NCBI GenBank assembly: GCA_947846985.1
Contig: CANTUZ010000005.1
Span: forward strand, 7,702,501 to 7,766,500
DNA length: 64,000 nucleotides
Direction of reading: 5' to 3'
Origin: Fratercula arctica
Taxonomy: Eukaryota; Chordata; Aves; Charadriiformes; Alcidae
The notes below the pieces were generated by a model, which worked only from the letters and a program-made list of their open reading frames with translations, was not told the origin of the DNA and did no database searches. Position 1 is the first letter of the stretch; the number at the start of each line of letters is the position of its first letter. A program made the translations under genes and the position numbers. This document shows positions 50,601 through 63,600 of the stretch, in pieces.

Positions 50601-51038
50601 GAAATGAAGTGGCCAACAGCTTTCCTATCTGTCTTTGGTTCCCATATCCAGGAACCAAGTGTGCATATACAGCTGGGTTCACCAGGGAGAGAGGGATGGA
50701 AAGGGAAATGACAATAATACTGAATTTAGGCTTGAATTCATAATCTGCAACCTGCAGCTAAGAGAGGAATTATCACCAGATTTTATTTCGGTCAGCGTCC
50801 CTCCATTCGTAACTATCAGTTTGTTACCAGTACTTTTCAATTTGAGTGTGTTACTTCATAATGTTTGACTTTTAGGACCTTTACAAATTCTTTCAGTGAG
50901 CCATTTTGATGATTTTAAGTGAAAAAATATTCAGAATATAATGAAAATGTATTCTCTAATTAAAAATTTCAACAGAACATACCTTATGTTTTCAGAATCA
51001 TGCACATGCATAAAAATAGGACCAAACTAAGAGAGGCA
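47692..51038. other. Unique AT-rich noncoding DNA
   Basis: I see no gene or recognisable repeat. Open frames at 48905-49123 and 50487-50868 (plus) are short and unrecognised. Confidence 0.6.
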
Positions 51039-51107
51039 TGCCTTGGACTTTGAGCAGGAGGATAGGCCAGAAGAGCTGCTGACCTGAATGATTCTAAGAT
51101 TCTGTGA
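51039..51107 (+). mobile_element. Old CR1 3' end fragment
   Basis: CCTTGGACTTTGAGCAGGAG, GATAGGCCAGAAGAGCTGCT, and ATGATTCTAAGATTCTGTGA at the end. The terminal pair of octamers is decayed (ATTCTAAG, ATTCTGTG), and the internal region differs from the younger copies, consistent with an older CR1 subfamily. Confidence 0.75.
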
Positions 51108-52625
51108 CTGCATGTTTTTTGTGGCATTAACTTCAAGTACAAACCTAAATCTAGAAAGGGGTTCTCTCCTGCTTGCTCATTTTAGAAATGTGTCTACTTC
51201 TTTTAGATTATGACCCCATATAGTAGTTCAAAAGTAGTATACTTTCCACAATAAAAATACCACCATTTGCCATGAAAGTTCACATTTATCAAAACTTCAT
51301 ATCAAATATGTGCAAACCCTCAGGCTAGAAGATTTTGAGAGGCGGAATTCTTTGCCTCCATACAGCCAGTTTGATTTATATGGATAATAGATTTCGTGAC
51401 CTGTAATTCCAGTTGCTTAATGGTTTTACTTTACTGGAATGCTTTTATACTTTGATTGTATGCTAGACTGTTATGATAATTAATATAACCCAGGAATGTA
51501 GGAGTAATGCATGATGGGAAAGCAGAGTATCTTGGCTTGCCTGTTATTGAGCATTGGCTATGTAACAATATCCAGGCTCAAGAGAAAGTATATCCTCAGA
51601 GAACAAATAATAGGCGTTGTAATTTCAAAATGACAGGTTATAATCTGTACATCTGAAGACTGTAATCTGCTTTCCTGACCAAAGTTAGTATACAGGTCAG
51701 TTGCACAGGTTTGGTTCAGAAAAGAGACTAGGAATTATATTTTTGGTTCCTTCTCCTTCTGTGTCCCAAGGGAAATGACTGTCCCTAGCTCTTTTTGTCA
51801 AAGAAGCCTGTTTCCCTTTCATATTGTCAATAATATACAGAGAAGTGTAACATTCATGCTAAATCTGCTGACCTGCTATGCTGACAGTGTGATATTTACA
51901 TTATAGAATTTTATTCTTAATAAGATTCCCAAATCAGTTTTTTTCTAGGCTACTGCTAAATCAGGAGATACTTTCAAACGTCTCTCAGTCACTTCTTGCC
52001 AATGTACATCTCTTCGGGGATGAAAATCTCAGCATACCATTATAACCCCCTTGAGCTACCGTATGCATCTAAATAAACATTTGTGAGAGATCCATAAAGC
52101 AGTATCAGAAGACAATTACTGCTGTAATATGGAAACAAGACTGTTGGAGTGTAATCAAGTTAAAATATATGCACATAAATAAACTGTATATTTATTTTAT
52201 TAAATGTGTAAATCATTTTTTGATTTCTAGAATGACTTCTTTTAGCAAGTCATGAAATATTTAACATGAGAGATAACAGACGTCCATACACAGAAACTTT
52301 TGCAACCTTTCATAGAAGAGAAAGGCTGTCATTATGCTCTCTAGCAAAATGGATCCTAAACCAGTTGAGTCAGGCTTATTTGACATCGCTCACAGTGCAG
52401 ACTGTTGTTGGTATTTGAAGACAATCCAGCTCTGAGCTGTAATTATGATGACAGATCTATTCATGTTTGTTGGTGCTGAGGATAGACAGCTGTTTTCACA
52501 TGCTGGCTTACAATTTGACGACTGCAGTCCCAACAAACGCTTTTGATGTTCATACATGACAGAAATAAAAAGATCAAACATCACACGTATAATGGCCCGT
52601 TCTCCTTATCTTTATCTTACTGTTG
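51108..52625. other. Unique AT-rich noncoding DNA
   Basis: Nothing recognisable. Mixed A/T-rich sequence without long frames. Confidence 0.6.
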
Positions 52626-52714
52626 AATCCATAGGAGCATAGGTCTGGAAGGGACTTTGAGGGATTTACCAGATCACCTTTAAGGCAGAGTCATGGCTAC
52701 CCAGAGCTCAGCAA
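52626..52714 (-). mobile_element. Old CR1 3' fragment, reverse orientation
   Basis: The plus strand reads ATCCATAGGAGCATAGGTCT, GGAAGGGACTTTGAGGG, CAGATCACC, AAGGCAGAGTCATGGCTACC. This corresponds to the reverse complement of a CR1 3' end (ATAGAATCATAGG, GGAAGGGACCTTGAG, AAGGCAGGGTCACC). Diverged and short; orientation is clear from the position of the octamer remnant at the left. Confidence 0.7.
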
Positions 52715-55700
52715 TCTGTGTTGCTTTGTCTCAGCTTCCAAAAGGAATCATTTTCTGGATGAGGTCTGGATTGATTTTCCAAGAGGTAGATTGTTTTCCT
52801 GTTTTTTTTTTTTGCTTCAGGAATTCTTTCGCTTAGGTTAATCGGTTGCTGAATTCTTATGCCTTTCCATTCAGTCCTAATTGGACTTCTCATTCCCTCT
52901 AATTACTCATTTCTACAGTAGCCTCCACGGTGGAGGTCTGATTTCAGCTGAAGATCTTTAGGTGTTGCTTTGTTCAGGGTTTCTCTCTGCTTACCTCACT
53001 CTTCCAATACATCAGCTACTCTTCACTCATATTTTACCTTTTCTATCCTGCCATATGCTTAAAGCTAGAGCTGTTACTCTGTTCAGAACTATGCTCTAAA
53101 TGACTATTGATAAAGGCATAAGCTGTAACTTCTTGGACTCTACAGAGTCACCCTGTGAATTTGTTTCACTAAGCATAAATAACAGCTCTATTATCCTTTC
53201 ATGTGTACTCAGGTGATTCATTCATGCTGTTACTTCTCTATATATTTTGTAGGACAGACTCATCATGAAATATGTATGTTTGTATGATTGGGAGTGAAAC
53301 CTCTTAGTTTGCATGAAAAATATTTTCCTATCATTTCACAAAAAAATGAAATTAATAAATCAGTACATACTATTTTACTAGATATACAACTCTGATGAGT
53401 ATTGGTTTTGGTTCTGGCACTGCCACCAGGCTATTATTACCACACATATTCAAATGACATTTTATTTCCTACTCTGCATTTCTGAAGAGCAAGCTGTTTT
53501 AGCTACTGCAGAGTCACATCCACAGAAAAGGGACGGATGTTCCACATTTTTCTTTATGAAACTGAAGAACTTTTCAATTTCGCTAGCTAAAATGCCGCCA
53601 AAGAATCAGACAGAAACATTGTACAATAGATGACATTGTCCTAAAGAGATGAAGAAAACGTACTATTTAAATCACCAGTAGCACTCACAAGGCATACTTG
53701 ATATAATTAGTAATTGTATGCTCAACAGGCGCACATGGAAAAGATAGTCAGTTCCTTCCTACTACGCTAATAATGGGAGATTACATATAGATGTCTATTC
53801 AAAAGAGAGGATACAAGACTGTTGCCAACAACTGTAAGAGAGAGAGAGAAAGAGAGGATGAGAAAGTTTAATTAACAAGTACTACCCAGAGAGATATTTT
53901 GAAGAAAGAATGACTCATAGGATAATAATGCAACTTTGCCGGTGGCCAGGATAGGGAGGAAGAATACAAAGGAACATCTTGCTTTTAATGAAGTAGATTT
54001 AGTTGCTGTATCTTTAGGAAGTTGAAGACATACCTTTGTTGCCTGCTTACTCATATCCCTGCTGTATGTTCCTAGTTTGTTAAGTTAAAAAGAAAATAAA
54101 GGGGAAGGGGGGCCCTGTTTTCTCTACTACTGTCTGGCAAGGACAAAGGGTCTGAGATATATCTTCTGCAATAGAATGAACTCTTTGTGCCAAAAATAGT
54201 GTCAGTAGAAAAATAGTCAGAATAAAATGTAACATTTTGCCAGATTGCCTCTCAATCCAAAGTTTTACATGCTTTTCTAGAGTTACAAGGGTTTTTTTTG
54301 AAAGTAACAGTTTTCAAAGCTGGTTTTCTGGTACCACTACTACCACTGGAATGGACTAGATCTCTTATGACTTTACCAGAATACTGTTCTGATGGGGGCT
54401 GTGGTCATGCAGAATTAGTGTTCTTAATTAATCTTATCCATTCAGTAGAAGGAATTTAATTGAAATCTCAGAAGATTTTCTGTATTCCCCTCCATTCTTA
54501 AGACATGCAATTCAGTGGGGCTAGCTTGTTTCTTGGAGTATCCTGAGAAGCTACATATCAGTTATAGGCAGAAACATCAGTTTCAAGCCACTACTCATTG
54601 TGTTGACTTGTAAATTCATCATAAAAGAGGAGCAATTCCTCAACAAAAATGTGCCAACCCATTTTCATTGTGGCATCTTCAGATGTATGCCAACTCCAAC
54701 TTCCTTTGGCAAAAGAAATTAGAGATGGAGTAACCTGGCAACAAATTAAGTTGTTCATTGTACTGCCTGAAGAAGAAACTGGGTTTTACCTAATGAGGCT
54801 GGATGTAGTGCTTCGTTTGGCAGGCTGTGATCACGTTAGTAACAATGTTTGCTCAAGATTAACAAAATGGTTTTTAGCAAGTGTAAGCAAATACTGCTAT
54901 TCTCTGTTTCCCCAGCACAATTCCCCATTTTAGGGAGCAGTTGTCTATCCCAAGAACTTAGTAAATACTTGTATAGTGAGATATTTCAGACACAGCTGTT
55001 GGGTACGGAAATGAAGGGAGATTTCAACAAGGACACCCTTGAAAATGTAATCTATGGTGTATTGTTATTCCAAACAGAATCATTTTCACCATAGACAAGA
55101 AAGAGTTCTCTGAGTTTTGATACAGCGATGACTCGACCCTTCATTTCCATCTTCAACTTCTGTAGCAACTTAGTGTTCAACTTAGTCCCTGATTGAAAGT
55201 GATTCATTTATGTGATATATATGAATGGGCACTGCTAAACTGTAGTGTATCTTCTTTCCAGCAGTCCTTTGCAATGCTTTATCTTTGGCCAGCATCACTC
55301 AGAAGGTCAAATAACTGTCTTACCTATTTTATAAGAATAATTTTTTATGCATCTGTGCTGTCCAACAACTACCAGGAAAGTCTTTTAGTGCCAAAAAACT
55401 CACGATGTCTGTTGTGATGTTGGTTTAGTAATGCATTGTGATATAAGTCAAGCTCTCTAAATTGATCGTGCCTACAGTGTATTACAATATAGCTTCCATT
55501 ATGTCATTCTGACATGTGTGAAGTATGTCCTACTGTGGAAAGCAAGAGACGGTAAAGAGCCTATTTATTTCAAGTAGATCTCATGACTCTGGAACACAAA
55601 CCAAAGTTTCAGCACTTGTAAATATGCAAAAAGTGAAGCAAACTATCCTGATCGCTACAATATGTATTTTTAAGTATTTTCTACACCATACTATATATTG

Positions 55701-55902
55701 GAGGTATATATTAATAATCTTTTTTGTGTGTGTGTTACATTCTGTTTATTTGTCTTAACTGTCGCTTTTTCAATTTTTGGAATAGTTTAATGTGCAGTAT
55801 TGTTGTTTTAATATGCCCTATGTAGATGCTCTACTTTTTGTGCAGAACAAGAGGCTTATAAGATTTTAAATATGAAAAATACGGTACTTCCCCAATAGTC
55901 TC
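52715..55902. other. Unique AT-rich noncoding DNA
   Basis: No gene is supported. The plus-strand frame 54649-54933 (94 codons) lacks any domain I know. A GA-rich microsatellite lies at 53836-53857. Confidence 0.55.
53836..53857 (+). repeat. GA-rich microsatellite
   Basis: Interrupted (AG) repeat: AAGAGAGAGAGAGAAAGAGAGG. Ordinary purine dinucleotide repeat. Confidence 0.85.
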
Positions 55903-55929
55903 TTTTTTTTTTTTTTTTTTTTTTTTTTT
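55903..55929 (+). repeat. T27 homopolymer
   Basis: The longest homopolymer in the window. On the minus strand it is an A27 preceded, about 42 bases earlier, by AATAAA. That could be a retroposed transcript tail, but no parent gene is recognised. Confidence 0.9.
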
Positions 55930-56778
55930 CAGCTTAGGAAACTTGCAAAGAGCTAAAATAATTGTTATTAATTTATTGGAGCAGACATGACTTATTTGAC
56001 CCCATCAATGCTTATAAGGCATAGGTACTTGAAAGACAGAACTAGAGTTGTGGGTCTGATCTTTTACAAAATCAATATCCTGAAAATAAAGCTTTTGCTC
56101 TAAAGCTGTTATAGGTTGATTTTGTTTTTATGAAACAGTATTATGATCAATGTGCTTGAAAAATAAAAAAAGTAAATACACGTCTGTAGTAATGGTCTAT
56201 ATGCTTCCATTGAGCTGTTCTTCAGTGAGCTTGAATTGTTATGGAGAATTTCTGAGTTTTTTGCTTTTATCATTAATTATTAATCCCAAAGCCACAGCTG
56301 AGGGAAATCAGAAATTTTGGCTTGTGTAGATCTGGTGAAGTAGTGTTAGTTAGCATATTAAAGGAAAAGAGAAATTTTATATGTGAGAATTACAGAAGGC
56401 ACATGAGTAAGTTGGAGAGTTCAGGATGGTTGTATATTGTCAATTTGTCTCAACTTTTCATACTAATGTTTGGTTTTTTTTTCTAAAAGGCTTTAAAATA
56501 CATCTCAGGAGCAGGCCCGGGAACTGCTAGATATTTCAGCTTGCTCCTCGTTCACCCTTTTTGTGTCATGAGACCACACAGTCAGAGCTATCAAGCTCTG
56601 TACAGCAAAGCGGGGGAATAAGGGGGAAGAATGTAAAGCAAAGAGGGAGAATGAGCAGGTCTCATACACTTTGTAGTTTTGTCTTTCAATTTTGAAACAT
56701 AATATCACAGAACCCTGACCTCAGTGTCTACTGCCAGTCCCACAGTTGCGGATGGCTCTGATAATTCTGTGTGAAGGT
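55930..56778. other. Unique AT-rich noncoding DNA
   Basis: Nothing recognisable apart from the CR1 that follows. A minus-strand frame at 56505-56708 is not supported. Confidence 0.6.
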
Positions 56779-56844
56779 TGCAGGGGGGTTGGATAGTTGA
56801 CCTTTAAAGGTCCCTTCCAACCCAAACTATTCTATGATTCTATG
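56779..56844 (+). mobile_element. CR1 LINE 3' end, very short
   Basis: TGCAGGGGGGTTGGATAGTT, GACCTTTAAAGGTCCCTTCC and AACCCAAACTATTCTATGATTCTATG. A 66-bp, strongly 5'-truncated CR1 end. The palindromic GGACCTTTAAAGGTCC-type stem core is well preserved. Confidence 0.93.
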
Positions 56845-57540
56845 GTAAGGTTGGTTTGCCAGGGCACGTGCAGACCTTTGTAAAGTGGAGTGTATTGAGT
56901 GGTGTGTAGGGATAGAGGTTTATTATTTAAGATATGGGAGGATATTTTCTGTGTTGAATATTAACTCTTGCTTCTTTACTATCTGAATGAGCTTAGAGCT
57001 ACTTTCATTTTGATTTTTTAAGAGTACCTTAAAGGGGTGGGTGATTTACTACTTAGTTTAAAAAAATTGAAAAGTCTTATAGTAACCTCTGTACATTCAG
57101 TATTGACTCTGATCCACTGGTGATCTTTATATGAAATAGCTCCCAAAAATTGCTCTGTGATAATGAGGTTTCAGGGAAGCCTGTATATAGACTACATTGT
57201 CTCCAGCTTTCTTACATTCCAAGATCCCCAGACCTCCCCATATGCAAGCTCTCTAGTTGACCTGTTTCTTCCAGGAACTTTAGGAACATTTGTTAAAAGT
57301 AATTTTCATATTGACATTTCAAAAAAAAATACTTCAATTCTTTTTAAGGGGTTTTAGAAAGATTTCTGAATTTCTGATAGAATTGGAATTCTATTCTATG
57401 ACCTACTTTACAGTTCTAGCCTAATTTATCAAAGCCCATGAGTGCATGTTTAAAAGTAGTCTGTTCTGGCAGAGAACAAAACCTTTTCTTTAACGGTAGG
57501 CATGTGCACAGAGTGGACAGGTGACTTTTCTGGGGGCATT

Positions 57541-57570
57541 TTTTATTGTATCTTATTTTATTGTATCTTA
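57541..57570 (+). repeat. Two perfect 15-bp tandem copies
   Basis: TTTTATTGTATCTTA occurs twice back to back without mismatch. As 15 is a multiple of three, it yields a short peptide repeat in an accidental minus-strand frame. Confidence 0.85.
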
Positions 57571-58600
57571 TTTTTATAAAGAGATACAGAAAGACTGGCT
57601 TTCTCTTGCAGTCTTTCTCATCCTTGTGTTGCACGTGTTCCCAGTCAGCGTAGCATACAAATGATTGAACTTAGTAAGGTTTTGGCTTGCCCACATACCC
57701 TATCTTTTATAGCAATATTTAAAAATTATTTTCAGCCTTCTTGTGCTGCAAAATCAGCATTCAGGTTGTATCAGAGTGAATTTTAATTTTAACGTTGAAA
57801 TGTCAAACATGTTTTTTTCTACTAACAAATGAACCTGCTGCTTAAGTATTAAATATACAATCAAATCAAAACAAACCCTTGAAGCAACTTCAGGCTATTG
57901 TGGGATATCAGTACAGACAGGGTGGGAATCATCTAGTATACCAGTAAGATTTTAATAAAATAACATTTTTCTCAGTAAAGATTAAACCAGGTAATTAAAT
58001 AAAGTAACATCTGCTTTTTCCTTTGCATTCAATTAGCTGTGAAGCAGCTTTTGTTTTAAAATTATATTAGAAGGAAAAAATTGTACACACTGTAACATTT
58101 TTATGTCTCATAAACGTATGTCCCACAGCTGCTCATAACTGGACTGGCCTATGGATATGCAATGGTGAAAAGCCATGTTTCACTATGTAATAATTGGCTT
58201 GCATAGGCACAATCTTTGAGGTCAACACTTTAGAGAACAATGACAACTCAGCCATGTGTTATTTTTTCATGATGATAATTATTTTTTAAAGGTTTATGGC
58301 CCCAAAATATTCAGTTTCAAGTAGGCTTTAATTTAATTAGTCAAAGAGATTCTCGGAAGCTTAAATTCATTTTGAAGTTGTGTAAGTGGAGATCAAGAAA
58401 GTATTGAAAAAAATAATCTGTTGTGATTGGGGCATTTATAAAAACTAAGCCTGAATGACTAACACAAAGGTACCAAATCTGACTCATTCTTCACAAGAAA
58501 AGTCATGCTGTTGCCACGTCTTCAATGTCTCTGCTGAAAAGTTTTAAGTAACATGTAAAAGAATGCTTCAACATAAGGTAAGTAATGAGCAAGCATGTGA

Positions 58601-58689
58601 AAGCATGCAGAGAAAGCATACAAGAAAAGTATACATACAGGGAAGGGAATGTATACATGCAGCATACAAGGAAGCATGCAGAGAAAGCA
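58601..58689 (+). repeat. Local duplication of an 18-bp word
   Basis: AAGCATGCAGAGAAAGCA is exact at 58601-58618 and 58672-58689 (71-bp spacing). The words GCATACAAG and GTATACAT also recur between them. It looks like a decayed short tandem array with about a 71-bp period. Confidence 0.65.
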
Positions 58690-59122
58690 CAAAGGGAATA
58701 GCTTTGTTGAGTACATAGAACAGCTAATTAAACACCAGTGAAAGATGACATCCAAAAGCTTGGTGCTTCTACACAACCAGAAACGTGACAGCAAAAGAAA
58801 CAAAGACATAGAAGGTATTTTGTGAGACTATTCTACTTTCTGCCCGAAATCATGTAACAATTTGACTGCTACAAGTAATTAACACCTAATGCTGGGGTCT
58901 GTTGGTTACCACCTAGATATAAGCTCTGATTTGCGGAACAGTCTAGTTGAAAAGCTGAAGAGAAGAACCTATAACTACTAGGAAACACTATGCTGAGGAG
59001 AAATGGTCTGCTTCATACTATTCCTTTATGCAAAAGGCTTTTTCCCACTGTCTGCACATGAGATTTTCTTGGATTTAAAATATATTTCGTGATCTTTGAT
59101 TCCTCCTGTACACCAGGATATG

Positions 59123-59262
59123 AATATATATATATATACATAAACATGTATATGTAAGCACATTTGAATATATGCATGTGTATTTTAATACATATACATA
59201 TTTGAACAATATACCTATGAAGCACATGGAATGTGAGTGTGTGTGTATGTATATATACAGGG
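59123..59262. repeat. Compound TA/TG microsatellite region
   Basis: An (AT)8-type run at about 59124-59139 is followed by repeated ATGTATATG/ACATATACA words and then GTGTGTGTGTATGTATATATAC at 59237-59258. Low-complexity sequence with hairpin potential. Confidence 0.8.
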
Positions 59263-60127
59263 TAGATAGAGACGTATAGGGAAAAGGATAATTTAGTTTT
59301 GGTCAAAAAGCTGTCCCAAATTCCTGGAAATCAATTTGTCTTTGGAAGTCTATGGCTTTATAACTGTCAGGATCAGCTACAGAAACTGTTTAAAAGTAGA
59401 AGTGAAGCTGCACACTCTGAAAAAGTATCATCCAATGTTATGAAGTTTTCACTTAGCACCAGTCTGGTTAGCAAACATTTTCATGAGCATCCTGGTCCCT
59501 ATTTCTGGACCAGGCTCTCTGCTCTACCCCTGTTACAGATAGCATCAATAGAATAGAAAACAATAGCATATAGGCATAAAAAGTGCTGAACCAAGGCAGT
59601 GTGTAAATCTAGAAAATGGAGATTTCAGTGAAGCCAAAGAGTATACCTCACAAGTGCGGAATATCCCCCTGATATCTGTGACTCCTGCAGTGTCCTAACA
59701 CCTTCCTGCATGCCAGAGAGACTTTAGTATAAAGACCATTGAAACTTTTTGCTTCTTCTGAGCCCTGCAGTGACTGTTCGCTCCTTGGCCTGAGCAGCTC
59801 AGCTGTAAACCCACCTTTTGGAAACAGTGGAGGATGGGCTGGGGAGCTGGGGCTACTGGTGAAGTGCCCCAGGGTCTTGCTTTATAGACTTTGTGATGAC
59901 CTGAGGTGAGGGATGCTGTTACATAGTTGTCTTAAATCACATTAGACTAAGCCTGGATAAGATTAAATGCACATAAAAGCATTTGTTCATAGCATTTAGA
60001 ATAAACAAAGTTAAAAGTTTATAAGAAAGTATAAAATAAATAAAATTTAAAAAAAAACCAAAACCAACACACTGTCCAGTGTTTAATCTAGTTACATTAA
60101 GAATTGGTTTTCTTTTCCTCATTCCCC
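59263..60127. other. Unique noncoding DNA
   Basis: No gene is supported. The frame at 59299-59556 (85 codons, plus) lacks known motifs. A less A/T-rich patch at 59750-59890 has no recognisable identity. Confidence 0.55.
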
Positions 60128-60600
60128 TGAGCATGCAGGAACAGGGTTAGGAAAGCCAAAGCTCACTTGGAATTTAATATAGTGAGGAGTGTGAAGGACT
60201 TCTTTAGATATATTATCAGTGAAAGGAAGACTAGGGAAAATGTGGTCCCTCTGTGGAATGGGGCATGAGACCTGGTGACAAAGGAAATGGAATAGGCTGA
60301 GGTATTCAGTGCCGCCTTCTCCTGGGTCTTTACCGCTCGAGTTTTGCCCTCAGGAATCCCAGGCCCCCAGAGACCAGCAGGAAAGCCTTGAGCAAGGAAG
60401 ACTTACTGTTGGTAGAGAAGAATAAAATCAAGGGACATGTAAACATAATAGACGTACACGAGTCCATGAGACCTGATGGGATGCACCCATGACTGTTGAG
60501 GGAGGAGGCCGATGGCCTTGCAAGGACACCTTAATTGTCTTTGAAAGGTTGTGGCAACTGGGAGACGTTCCTGAGGGCTGGAGAAACTTTCTAGGCCAGG
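60128..60600 (+). mobile_element. CR1 LINE fragment, central ORF2, degenerate
   Basis: Conceptual translation with several frame changes gives CR1 ORF2 blocks in the right order: RKAKAHLEFN, VKDFFRYI, SERKTREN, DLVTKEME, AEVF, then a diverged loop, the block around RPDGMHP near 60470, and LREE-like and GLEK-like ends. This is the linker and early reverse-transcriptase region, ahead of the catalytic motif. Stops and frameshifts show it is dead and older than the copy at 47245. GGTCTTGATCTTAAAGAT at 60599-60616 may be a remnant of the CR1 3' end joined after an internal deletion. Confidence 0.85.
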
Positions 60601-63600
60601 TCTTGATCTTAAAGATATCTTGTTAAGAGTTGTTAGCAAAAGTGAGGCATAGTCATTTTAAATACTAAAAAAAAAAAACCCTACAAGTGGAAAATTGCTA
60701 CTTTCTTTTTTTGTGAAGAAAACTATATATAGATAAATTAATGTGTTATTTTTGAAGCAGTTTTTGATTATGTAGTAATGCTGTACTAGAATATGCAATC
60801 TCAAAGGGCAGAGTTAAGGTTCTATTTATAACCTTCATATTAATATTACCTGACTTCCTTCTGTAAGCTTGTGTCCCCTTTATAATGCTTTGTGTGTAGA
60901 AGAAAAGAAGTATAAATATTTATTAATATTTCAGTAAACAGAAATTTGTTCTCTCACTGTGTGATTTTTACCTTAAATCAGTAAATACCATAACAGAAAT
61001 CAGGGGTTCTTTATGTATTTTATCATGATATTTATTGCTTTATGCCATCTAGTGGACTCTGTTTGCGTTCAGTATCAGCTTTAGTAACTGCAGAACTTTA
61101 AACACTTTAACAGATGCTCTTCTAATATGACTTTTTCATGTTTTTTGATGCATGATTGGATAATGGAAGATCTCATGATGATGCATAGGACAAGTTGCCT
61201 TGTTACACACTTTGAGATGGTAGGAATTAAACAAACTTAAATAACAAATGTTCAAAATGTTATTACTAATTTGAACTGATGCCAGGAATTTTTCTTCAGT
61301 GTTACATATGTGTTTGTTCTTAGTTCGGCTGAAATTTTGACTATGAATAATGAGGAGCTGAAATAAGTAAGCTGACCAGAAAATAACTTACAACAAGATA
61401 GCACTGTGTGGAGTGTTTAAGGATTATAATATTATACAAAGAGGCATAATTGCAGTTTTGGGATTTGGCTATCCCGAAGAAATGTTGTTGCCCTGCAGGG
61501 TGAATTTATTCTTAAAAAGACTGCTGCTTTTTTTAATGGAATAAAAAAAAACACCCCAGCCTCTTCTCTGCTGGACAAGAAGAATTCTAACATTCAGAAA
61601 TGTTTAATCTGTAATGTTGGTAGTTAAATGTGAGGTTCTTTAACTCATTTGTCAAAAAAAAAGAAAAGAAAAAGTGTTATCGGATAACAGCTTTTGAGAC
61701 AGACATATTGACCCTGCAATTTATCCAGCATACCCATTCATACATTCACCCATTCAAGTGCTGTAGTAGGTCTGTACAGCAGTAAGTTACTGCTTCAAGA
61801 GGAAAGTGAAGTAGTTGCAGCAAATGGGCTGAGACAAAGATTTCTGATGGCTAATTAATTCCAGCACTGAAATTTGGCAAGCACTGTTTATACTTTCCAT
61901 GTACAATAGTGCCAATTGTCAGTCTTTATAATGGATCTTGTATTGTGGATCTTTTTATCTTGTACCACTTTTTAACTTTTGTCAGGCAACTTGGTGACTT
62001 AAACACTCAGCTGCAGAAATCAGGAAGTGACATTTATGTTTTCATTTTCACTGAAGAAATTACGTTTATAGTCTTGTGGTCCAAAATTAGAACACGTTGA
62101 AATAAGTGTGACCCCAAGTGTGCAAAAGTAGGAAAACTTGAGAAAAGGAAACCACCTCAATATTCATTACTGTTAAAAGTTAAGATTTTTAAAAACATAT
62201 GTGATTTTAGGATTTGGATTGGTAATATTGCACATAACTCCGGCGTGGTATATCTGAATGCAGGCATTTTACATTCTGGCAATTCATACCAGTCATGAAT
62301 GGAGCTGACAAATATGTTATTTTCTGGAGTTCCACTGGAATTGAAGCTGACAAACTATTTTTACTAGGAATTCTGATTTTAAATCACAGCCTCAAAGGAA
62401 AAGGTTAATTGGTCCTCTATAAAATCCAGTCTTCTATCACATAAGCAGTTGTGACTAGCAAATTGAGATGTTTTATAATTTTCTGTTAATTTAGAAGCAC
62501 CAATCCTGTGCTACATGTGCATCTTACACCTGACACGAAGTATAAAATATTAACAAAGGGAAAAAACAAACCAACCCAACACCCAAACTCTACTGACTTT
62601 TATAGTAAAGATTTTAAAGGAGGAATAGTAATGACTTGAAGGACACATGTTTCAGCAAAACCAATATACTTTTACACTGCTCTCAAGCTGTTGAACCATA
62701 GAAGCCAGGTTTAACTAAAAAGGAAATCTTCAGAGGCCTCTTCTGCTGAGTTGTATTACATTGTGGTAACAGACTGAGTTTTAATTTTAGTCTGTAGATA
62801 GATGCAACCTGAAACACAACACCATTGTCAAAAAAGAGCACGTGCTTTGTTGCTGTACCTTTGCCTCTTTGTAATAGTAGAGGTTTTACGTCAGAGACTA
62901 ATGTTTCATCGTATTAAATATTTACCAACAATCTATTGGCCATATGTCATAGAGTTTGCATGGTGACAGGCTCAGTATTCGTCACCTTTTCAAGACGATT
63001 CGGTTAAATCTGCAGTGTTATACAGGTTCACAAAGCCCTTTCAGTAACCCAGGTTTTTGTTCTTTGTACTGTCTTTGCTAAACCGGCGTCAGTATCGCAT
63101 TTGTGCTCTGTTGAAATGGTTCTCAGGAATGAGCTTTTCAGGACTTTTCTGTGGGGTACCATGCAAGATGTCAGGATTCCTGTCTCAAGTACGGTTTATC
63201 TGACAGTATTTGTCTTCAAATATATTCTAAGTGTGGAGACACTTTCCATATGGAAACATTATTAGTCAAATGTTATAATAATACTTAAAAAGCTCTTTCC
63301 ATTCTTCTGTTGTTAGGATTATTCACCGATCTGGTTCCTTTTATATGCTATTGCAGAATAATCAACTAAAATGATGGAAATTATCACAGGTTAAGGTTTT
63401 GTAAGCTTTGGATAAGGTTCATGCTTTGAGTACAGGGACGGGGGAACGCTCAATATACTTTTTAAAGCTAAATGTCTTTTTTGTTTAACATATTATATTT
63501 TCAAGACCCTCACAGTATACTTCCGTCATCTTGTCTAAATTTAATTATTTTCTGTGTTTTCTGATGCAGAATAACTTTTATGTAAGATGGTAAATTATGA

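Larger units (their letters stand above)
56845..59122. other. Unique AT-rich noncoding DNA with local duplications
   Basis: No gene is supported. Two small duplications (57541-57570 and 58601-58689) are entered separately. No transposable-element ends were seen. Confidence 0.55.

Noticed and set aside
54649..54933. 94-codon plus-strand frame with protein-like composition
   Set aside because: No family recognised, and it overlaps another frame at 54849-55094. Treated as chance.
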